Virus record (IMG/VR): IMGVR_UViG_3300027771_000078
Location: 1-27,088 of that record
Source: a virus
Reading direction: 5' to 3' (one strand)
Length of the DNA stretch: 27,088 nt
Under the pieces are notes generated by a model that saw only the letters and a list, made by a program, of their open reading frames with translations, was not told the origin of the DNA and made no database searches. Of this stretch, positions 22,056-27,088 are shown piece after piece; within the stretch, counting starts at the first letter, position 1; each line of letters starts with the position of its first letter. Position numbers and translations under genes: made by a program.

Positions 22056-22987
22056 TATAATCCTTTATTCATTTTTTCTATGTAGTTGTCATAGTTTGAT
22101 ATTCTAAATGTTATACGGTGTAATACTCGTCTTTGTAAAATTTCAGGATCGTTTTGATCTCTCTTATGTAATGTTAATAACTGATCCGTTACAACAATAT
22201 CGCCAGGGTTCCACCAGTGTTGATAGATATATTTTTCTTGAAACACATGCTTATGTAGCCTATCGTATAATGTATTATCGTTAGTAATAATTTTACACTT
22301 ATTATTAGTATAGAAATATAAACCTTTAATACCTTTAACATTCTGTTGTATTAACCACATCTTATACTTATCAGTATTTAAATTATTATTTGATATATCA
22401 GGTCTGTATCCTTTCATTTCATTCAACTGATCATCAGGAAGACCTTTAGCCCATACTTCAGGAGCGTACTCATATTCTGCATAGACGTTATCAATATCGT
22501 TACGCAAATCGTCAGGCATCTCTAAATATGCTAAGTTGGTATTAAGAAATGATGTAGATGTATTCTTGCAGTGTTCATAACCTTGTAGTGCTACACCGTC
22601 TGCACGATTAAGTCCATTGAGATTTGCATGCCAATCAAGGACACCAGACCCAAAAATACCTGATCTTTTACCGTCTACTTTTTTACCTGTAACTCTCTGA
22701 ACTGGATATACATTTTTAGCATTTGTCCACATGTCGGTTGGTTCACCAGGATTGTTGGCTAGCGTTCCGTCATTGTTATAAATCATTTGAATATAGTTGG
22801 CCACGTTTCCAAGACCCTCAATAAACTTTGTATAGTTATATGAATCACAACTTTGATTCTTTATTACAAGTATTAGATTCTTATGTAAACAATCTTTTAC
22901 TTTTTCTGTTTCCAAAATAGTTAATGATGAGATGTCAATATTAGATATTTCAGTTGCTACACCATTATTGATACTGTGGATATCCAT
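22055..22987 (-). CDS. TauD/TfdA-like 2-oxoglutarate Fe(II) oxygenase with HxN in place of HxD, 310 aa
   Basis: A jelly-roll oxygenase of the TauD family by overall pattern: LDWHANLNG at 117-125, a QHWWNPGDIVVTDQLLTLHK block that carries the distal His274, and RRVLHRITFRI with an Arg for 2-oxoglutarate. The usual His-x-Asp iron pair reads His120-Ala-Asn122. Asn at this place is not the canonical ligand, so activity may be altered or water-assisted; a non-hydroxylating role is possible. The substrate is unknown. It sits between gp62 and a 72-aa protein in the replication operon; 2OG oxygenases are common passengers of marine T4-like phages. Confidence 0.82.
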   Translation of the reverse strand: MDIHSINNGVATEISNIDISSLTILETEKVKDCLHKNLILVIKNQSCDSYNYTKFIEGLGNVANYIQMIYNNDGTLANNPGEPTDMWTNAKNVYPVQRVTGKKVDGKRSGIFGSGVLDWHANLNGLNRADGVALQGYEHCKNTSTSFLNTNLAYLEMPDDLRNDIDNVYAEYEYAPEVWAKGLPDDQLNEMKGYRPDISNNNLNTDKYKMWLIQQNVKGIKGLYFYTNNKCKIITNDNTLYDRLHKHVFQEKYIYQHWWNPGDIVVTDQLLTLHKRDQNDPEILQRRVLHRITFRISNYDNYIEKMNKGL

Positions 22988-23206
22988 TTATTTTAATTCC
23001 ACTTCACTATCTGTTTCTATCCATACTCTTGCACCACATGATAAAGGTTTGTCAGGACTATAGATAACTTTACTAGGACCATCTATATGTACTTCATGAG
23101 CATATGTATTACTCTTACTTGTCTTAACTGTTAGTACAGGATTTCTTTCTCCTGTTTTTAAATTCTTTCTTATGATGTGCATGTTGACATGTATTCTTTT
23201 TTTCAT
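22988..23206 (-). CDS. Conserved hypothetical of marine T4-like phages, 72 aa
   Basis: A small basic protein with a strongly beta pattern: MKKRIHVNMHIIRKNLKTGE, then NTYAHEVHIDGPSKVIYSPD and CGARVWIETDSEVEL. The 'HEVxIxGPSKVIYSPDKPLxCGARVWIET' segment is one I know from cyanophage genomes close to the clamp-loader genes, without a function. It overlaps the FAD enzyme by ATGA and is directly followed by the TauD-like gene. Confidence 0.85.
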   Translation of the reverse strand: MKKRIHVNMHIIRKNLKTGERNPVLTVKTSKSNTYAHEVHIDGPSKVIYSPDKPLSCGARVWIETDSEVELK

Positions 23207-24360
23207 ATCTTATCACTTATTCTTTCTGCTAATGCCATACCCATTGTCCATCCAAGATGTCCAGCTCCACTATTAACCCATACCTTACCTACTTTCTTTA
23301 CCAAAGGCAACATATTAGGTGTCATAGGTCTTAAACATGCCCATGATGTATAACTTTCTGGCTCTACGTTTGTCGTATCTTTAGTCCATTTAAGTAATGG
23401 ATTTAATCTTTCTTCTCTTATACGAGTATTGTATCCTGCTAACTCAGCTGTACCAGCTACTCTAAATCTATTTCCAAATGTAGACGACACTATTTTTTTA
23501 TCATCATCTAATATAGAATACTTTGGAGCTACTTGTTCTAAATCTTTTATTGTAATTGAATAACCTTTGACAGGAATTATTCCAGTACCTGGCACAAGCC
23601 TTGCTGTATCTGCTCCAGCAGCAACTACTACTTCATCATAGTCTCTTTGTAATGTATCTAAACCTATGTTACCAGTTTCTTTTGTTTGCTTTCTTGTAAC
23701 ATTATTTTTATATCTACCTACAGGATAATTAGATTGAAGATGATACATAAGCTCAGTACAAAATAAATTTATATCTCCAACCCAATCATCTGGTGCAATA
23801 GTAGCACCTACCATATTAGAAGTTTTAATTCCTTCTATTCTATCTACATCTATGTCTTGGACATTCCATCCAGTATCTGCAAATCTTTTATTTGATTCTT
23901 GTGCATGTCTGTATGATGCACCATTACGATACACATGAACAATACCACAATACTGTTGATCATATTTTATATTGATATCATTTTCAAGTTCTAATAACAA
24001 TTCTCTTGATCTTAAACTGTAGTCAATTATCTTACGAGTGTTCTTTTCATAACCACCTAAAGCAGTTGTACCTAAAAAGCTAGCTAGCCATTTAATTTTA
24101 TTCCAACCAAGTACATCTAATCTTAAAGAGAGAGGTGCGTCTGCTTTTCTTAACCAACTAAGACCATGCATAACATTGTCCCAAGTGTTCCATACCTCAG
24201 CATTACAAACAGATATTTGTCCACCATTAGCAAAACTACATTCACTTGCTACTGATTTATTACGATCAAATAAATCTATCTCGTAACCTTTTTTTGCAAG
24301 AAAGTATGCAGTTGTTAAACCAGCTACACCTGTTCCTACTATTGCAACCTTTAAAGCCAT
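23203..24360 (-). CDS. FAD-dependent D-amino-acid dehydrogenase-like enzyme (DadA/DAO), 385 aa
   Basis: It starts with a Rossmann FAD site, KVAIVGTGVAGLTTAYFLAK (GxGxxG at 9-14), then FDRNKSVASECSFANGGQIS, typical of DadA. The substrate domain follows, with VVVAAGADTARLVPG, IIPVKGYSITI and the C-terminal GHLGWTMGMALAE. The reaction expected is oxidative deamination of D-amino acids (or another small amine) to a keto acid and ammonia, with electrons to the respiratory chain. The frame opens at ATG 24390, but ATG 24360 (MALKVAI) fits the family start and overlaps gp44 by only 10 nt; ATG 24366 is also possible. The substrate is not provable from sequence. Its placement between gp44 and gp62 is unusual. 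Confidence 0.9.
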   Translation of the reverse strand: MALKVAIVGTGVAGLTTAYFLAKKGYEIDLFDRNKSVASECSFANGGQISVCNAEVWNTWDNVMHGLSWLRKADAPLSLRLDVLGWNKIKWLASFLGTTALGGYEKNTRKIIDYSLRSRELLLELENDINIKYDQQYCGIVHVYRNGASYRHAQESNKRFADTGWNVQDIDVDRIEGIKTSNMVGATIAPDDWVGDINLFCTELMYHLQSNYPVGRYKNNVTRKQTKETGNIGLDTLQRDYDEVVVAAGADTARLVPGTGIIPVKGYSITIKDLEQVAPKYSILDDDKKIVSSTFGNRFRVAGTAELAGYNTRIREERLNPLLKWTKDTTNVEPESYTSWACLRPMTPNMLPLVKKVGKVWVNSGAGHLGWTMGMALAERISDKI

Positions 24361-25289
24361 TCGCATTCTGCCATTAGTTGAGTTAAACATGCTACCATAT
24401 TTACCTCTTGGTCAGCTACGAATGCACTTTTATATTGATAGTCTGCTATAGTAAGTACAAGTTGTGGTACAGAACCTTTACTCATCAGAGCATTAGAATG
24501 ATCATAGATGTGTCTGAATATTACTACTGGTTCATTATCTAAGTTAGAAGCTACCCACTTCCTCATCTCTGTAAAGTTCTTAGATTTTAAATGACTTACT
24601 AATACTTTAAAGTTGTCATCAGATAAGCTACTAAGTATTCCACTATCTATTTTACCAGTGGCACTATACCTTTGTAGCTCATTTAATACTCTTCTCCAAT
24701 CAGGAAAGAATTTTATTATAAGTTCAGCCACAACCTTATCATCTGATTGTACACTTTCAGTCTCAAGTATACCTCGTACTCTTTTCATAAAGCTAACAGC
24801 TAATTTATCTCTTACAGACTTATCTATTTTAAAATCTATAACACTACATCTAGATTGTAATGGATCTATAATTCTATTCTTAAAATTACAGGTCATTATG
24901 AATCCACAGTTCTTACTAAACTCTTCCATAAAGTTTCTAAGAGCTGGTTGAGTACTATTAGGATTCAAATAGTCAGCCTCATCTAGTATAACATATTTCC
25001 TTCCACCTACTAAACTCATAGAGGAAGCAAACTGCATTATGTCATTGCGCAATGTATCAATATTACCTGATAGACTACCGTTTATAACGATATAATCGCA
25101 CTCTAGTTCGTCTAACATAGCCTTAGCTATGGTTGTCTTACCAACACCTGGACCTCCAGCTAACAGTAAGTTTGGTATGTTTTTATTGTCTACAAACTGT
25201 TGGAAGGTTTTCTTTAGTTCATCCGGAAGTATGGTCTCAGATACAGTTTTTGGTCTATACTTTTCTACCCATAAAAATTCTTCACGCAT
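24351..25289 (-). CDS. 44: Clamp loader large subunit (T4 gp44, AAA+), 312 aa
   Basis: The ATPase that opens and loads the gp45 clamp. WVEKYRPKTVSE at the N terminus is the RFC-type opening. Walker A is GGPGVGKT (45-52), Walker B is ILDEAD (101-106), and the SRC arginine-finger motif is at 146-148 (LQSRCSV). Length agrees with T4 gp44 (319 aa). The gene starts 5 nt after the gp45 stop codon, with GGA about 9 nt before the ATG. Confidence 0.95.
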   Translation of the reverse strand: MREEFLWVEKYRPKTVSETILPDELKKTFQQFVDNKNIPNLLLAGGPGVGKTTIAKAMLDELECDYIVINGSLSGNIDTLRNDIMQFASSMSLVGGRKYVILDEADYLNPNSTQPALRNFMEEFSKNCGFIMTCNFKNRIIDPLQSRCSVIDFKIDKSVRDKLAVSFMKRVRGILETESVQSDDKVVAELIIKFFPDWRRVLNELQRYSATGKIDSGILSSLSDDNFKVLVSHLKSKNFTEMRKWVASNLDNEPVVIFRHIYDHSNALMSKGSVPQLVLTIADYQYKSAFVADQEVNMVACLTQLMAECEWL

Positions 25290-25294
25290 TATTA

Positions 25295-25969
25295 CTATCC
25301 ATTATAATTAGAGCTTGACTCCGCTGCTACCCAATAAGTTATCAATACTTCACCACGCTTAGATGAGAACTGAGCAATGCCACCTTTATTAATTTTTACA
25401 TTATAGTCACCTGGAAGCATTTTAAAACTTTCAGTCTTAAATATAAATTGAAAAGTAGACTCTGGTGTCCAGTCTTGTATCACTTCTTTGTAGGTATCAG
25501 AACCATTAGTATCTAAACCTTCTAAGTATACTTGTGAACCGTCACATGATATAGCTACTTCTTTAAGTTGAAGTATAGCAGCTGCTTTCAATACAGCAGA
25601 TATCTTTTCACCAGATACTTCTATATCAACATCAGGCTCTTCGATAGCTAAGGTTTTACCATTAGGGGGTGTAACTATCATAGAAGGATCTGCAAATGTA
25701 TAGTTAACAGATTTGGATCTCTCCTTGATAGTTACCTGAGACGTATTGAATTCATACTCAGGGGTTTCAAATAAACTTACTACACCTAAGAATCTACTTA
25801 GATCATATATTGCTCCAGGAGATGGTAACACATCTACAAGTTCTGCTCTAGCCATAATAGTTTTATTAGTAGCTACAGTCTGTAATACGTTACCAGGTTC
25901 AAATGCTATGGATGGATTAATCATAGCAAAGTTTTTTAGTATATCAATAGTCTCATTACTTATTTGCAT
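25295..25969 (-). CDS. 45: Sliding clamp (T4 gp45), 224 aa
   Basis: The trimeric processivity clamp for gp43, and in T4 also the activator of late transcription. It begins MQISNETIDILKNFAMINPS, a gp45-like opening. Later blocks include YDLSRFLGVVSLFETPEYEF, a VDIEVSGEKISAVLKAA strand-helix, and LPGDYNVKIN near the end. The frame is open to a TTG at 26017, but ATG 25969 fits the family length (T4 228 aa) and overlaps the upstream gene by 14 nt. The late promoters seen in this window fit a clamp-dependent late system. Confidence 0.93.
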   Translation of the reverse strand: MQISNETIDILKNFAMINPSIAFEPGNVLQTVATNKTIMARAELVDVLPSPGAIYDLSRFLGVVSLFETPEYEFNTSQVTIKERSKSVNYTFADPSMIVTPPNGKTLAIEEPDVDIEVSGEKISAVLKAAAILQLKEVAISCDGSQVYLEGLDTNGSDTYKEVIQDWTPESTFQFIFKTESFKMLPGDYNVKINKGGIAQFSSKRGEVLITYWVAAESSSNYNG

Positions 25970-26981
25970 TTTGTCTCGCTTTCTTTGCAGCCAACTTCTT
26001 TGATGTATTATCTTCAAATTTACCTGTGACAGGTGTTTGAGCTGTTGCAGTCATTTTCATCTTGCTATTCTCTAAAGGACCTCCAATTTGTTTATCTTTA
26101 GGAGATCTCTTAGCTCCTACCTTAGAGGCATCAGCTGTAGCAGATGCTTGTATCTGAGCTAGATCAGCTAACGTACCACCAAACACATGAGTACCAACAT
26201 GTTGTAACTGCATCCAAGGACATAACCATATCTTCAGACCTATCTTACGAGACCACTGACAGAACATATAATCTTCTGAAAGGTAACGTCTAGTCTTAGG
26301 ATCAATCAATGCTTGGAAGTACATCATTATTTCTGTACTACCATCAAACTCTTTAGTTCTAACATGGTCAGGTCTATATCTAAATCCACCAGGACTGTTC
26401 TCACTATCATCCCAGTAAGCATCTTTATACTTTTGTAATATCTTTTTAGTAAACATCATAAAGCCAGTACCACCTTCTAACACTTCAGCTGGTTCATCTA
26501 ATTGTATTCTATCTGTACCAGGTACAGGATTAAAAACAAAGTCACCAACATACTTGTCTAGGTTATTAGGATCTTCATCAGCCTTACCTTGATCTACAGC
26601 TGCTTTAATCTTTTCCCAAGCAATACATTTCTTAGGATAAGGAGCACATAGTATATCATACTTAGACTTCTCATCTTCATGATCCATTAATGCCATCATA
26701 GAGATAACATCTCTAGCATCAAAACCAATATCACTATCAATAAATATCATATGAGTACTATCACTTCTCATAAACTCATCACAACAATAGTTACGAGCTC
26801 TTGTAATTAAACTTTCATTAAACAAATAATAAAACTTAACTTCTATTCCATAATGCATACACAATGCAGATAAGTCATTAGTACTTCTAGTATACATACC
26901 ATGACATTGTCCACCATACATAGGAGTAGCTACAAATAGTTTTCTCTTCTTTAGTTCTTCAATCTCAATCTTAATTTCCAT
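25956..26981 (-). CDS. Glycosyltransferase-like protein (GT-A fold), 341 aa
   Basis: The N-terminal part has LFVATPMYGGQCHGMYTRST, then SLITRARNYCCDEF and MIFIDSDIGFD with a DxD (Asp82, Asp84) that would bind a metal-nucleotide sugar. Later GGTGFMMFTKKIL and LSEDYMFCQWSRKIG complete a GT2/GT-A-like pattern. The C-terminal 70 residues are Ala/Lys-rich and probably disordered. The frame begins at ATG 26987 directly after GGAG; ATG 26981, 6 nt from AGGAG, is the better start. Similar proteins are common in T4-like cyanophages. The acceptor (DNA base, capsid or cell envelope) is unknown. Confidence 0.82.
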   Translation of the reverse strand: MEIKIEIEELKKRKLFVATPMYGGQCHGMYTRSTNDLSALCMHYGIEVKFYYLFNESLITRARNYCCDEFMRSDSTHMIFIDSDIGFDARDVISMMALMDHEDEKSKYDILCAPYPKKCIAWEKIKAAVDQGKADEDPNNLDKYVGDFVFNPVPGTDRIQLDEPAEVLEGGTGFMMFTKKILQKYKDAYWDDSENSPGGFRYRPDHVRTKEFDGSTEIMMYFQALIDPKTRRYLSEDYMFCQWSRKIGLKIWLCPWMQLQHVGTHVFGGTLADLAQIQASATADASKVGAKRSPKDKQIGGPLENSKMKMTATAQTPVTGKFEDNTSKKLAAKKARQNANK

Positions 26982-27088
26982 TATCATCTCCTGATGTAAA
27001 ATGTGCTAGCAATACAATATAATGAACAGCCTTCAATAGATCTTTTCTATTATGACCACCCTTCTTACCATACCTCATTAAATATTTT
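26971..27088 (-). CDS. Partial DUF3310-like protein, C-terminal 38 residues
   Basis: The frame is open at the window edge and reads KYLMRYGKKGGHNRKDLLKA followed by VHYIVLLAHF and an acidic end. The 'KYL-RxGKKxGxxxxDLxKAxHYI' pattern resembles the C-terminal half of small phage proteins of the DUF3310 type, whose function is uncertain (sometimes called nucleotide kinase-like). It overlaps the glycosyltransferase gene by 11 nt, so the two are coupled. Only the last third is visible, so the family call is tentative. Confidence 0.6.
   Translation of the reverse strand, partial: KYLMRYGKKGGHNRKDLLKAVHYIVLLAHFTSGDDNGN

Noticed and set aside
1-27088. tRNA genes, CRISPR arrays, insertion sequences, attachment sites or an origin
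   Set aside because: I saw no cloverleaf-like sequence, no regularly spaced repeats and no transposase motifs on either strand. The only direct repeats found are within or between late genes.

Overview
The window is a contiguous piece of a low-GC (roughly one-third G+C, estimated by eye) T4-like myovirus genome. Every gene I support lies on the minus strand, so transcription runs from high to low coordinates. The order sliding clamp (gp45), clamp loader (gp44, gp62), RegA and DNA polymerase (gp43) is that of T4. UvsX and the DnaB-type helicase gp41 follow. The style of the small conserved genes, the AT-rich codons and the metabolic passengers (ammonium transporter, D-amino-acid dehydrogenase-like enzyme, 2OG-Fe oxygenase, DUF59 Fe-S protein, IbpA-type Hsp20) point to a marine phage of an oligotrophic proteobacterium, of the SAR11 or OM43 kind. 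The host is an inference; nothing in the window proves it.

Layout, in transcription order. (1) 27088-21269: end of a DUF3310-like gene, a glycosyltransferase-like protein, gp45, gp44, a DadA-like FAD enzyme, a 72-aa conserved protein, a TauD-like protein, gp62 and RegA. Genes are coupled by short overlaps. (2) 21247-20646: an hsp20 unit with its own promoter, a leader that looks like a ROSE RNA thermometer, and a strong terminator. (3) 20588-19736: T4-type lysozyme, a 15-codon ORF, a hairpin and a small exported protein. (4) 19735-9573: early promoter, gp43, a 90-aa protein, a radical SAM-SDR fusion, an internal promoter, uvsX, gp41, small ORFs, an HExxH protein, the DUF59 protein, the ammonium transporter and two small unknowns. 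(5) 9577-7034: a PD-(D/E)XK-like nuclease behind a late promoter whose read-through RNA would hide the ribosome site, a ligase-fold (KxDG) protein, a 65-aa protein of high GC, and a 24-codon gene for a PqqA-like peptide, closed by a terminator. (6) 7031-1: late (virion-type) genes behind a TATAAATA promoter. They comprise a nucleotidyltransferase fused to a long basic Cys-containing protein, a 154-aa protein, an 890-aa repeat protein with a DnaJ-like zinc finger, a 251-aa protein, and a partial gene leaving the window.

The most interesting items are the PqqA-like micro-ORF, two RNA structures that appear to control translation (nuclease and hsp20), paired early promoters that would give a leaderless polymerase mRNA, and the radical SAM-SDR fusion with a SPASM/twitch-like cysteine pattern. 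Several gene starts were moved downstream because promoter or Shine-Dalgarno (SD) positions contradict the longest reading frame. I saw no tRNA, rRNA, insertion sequence or CRISPR array.
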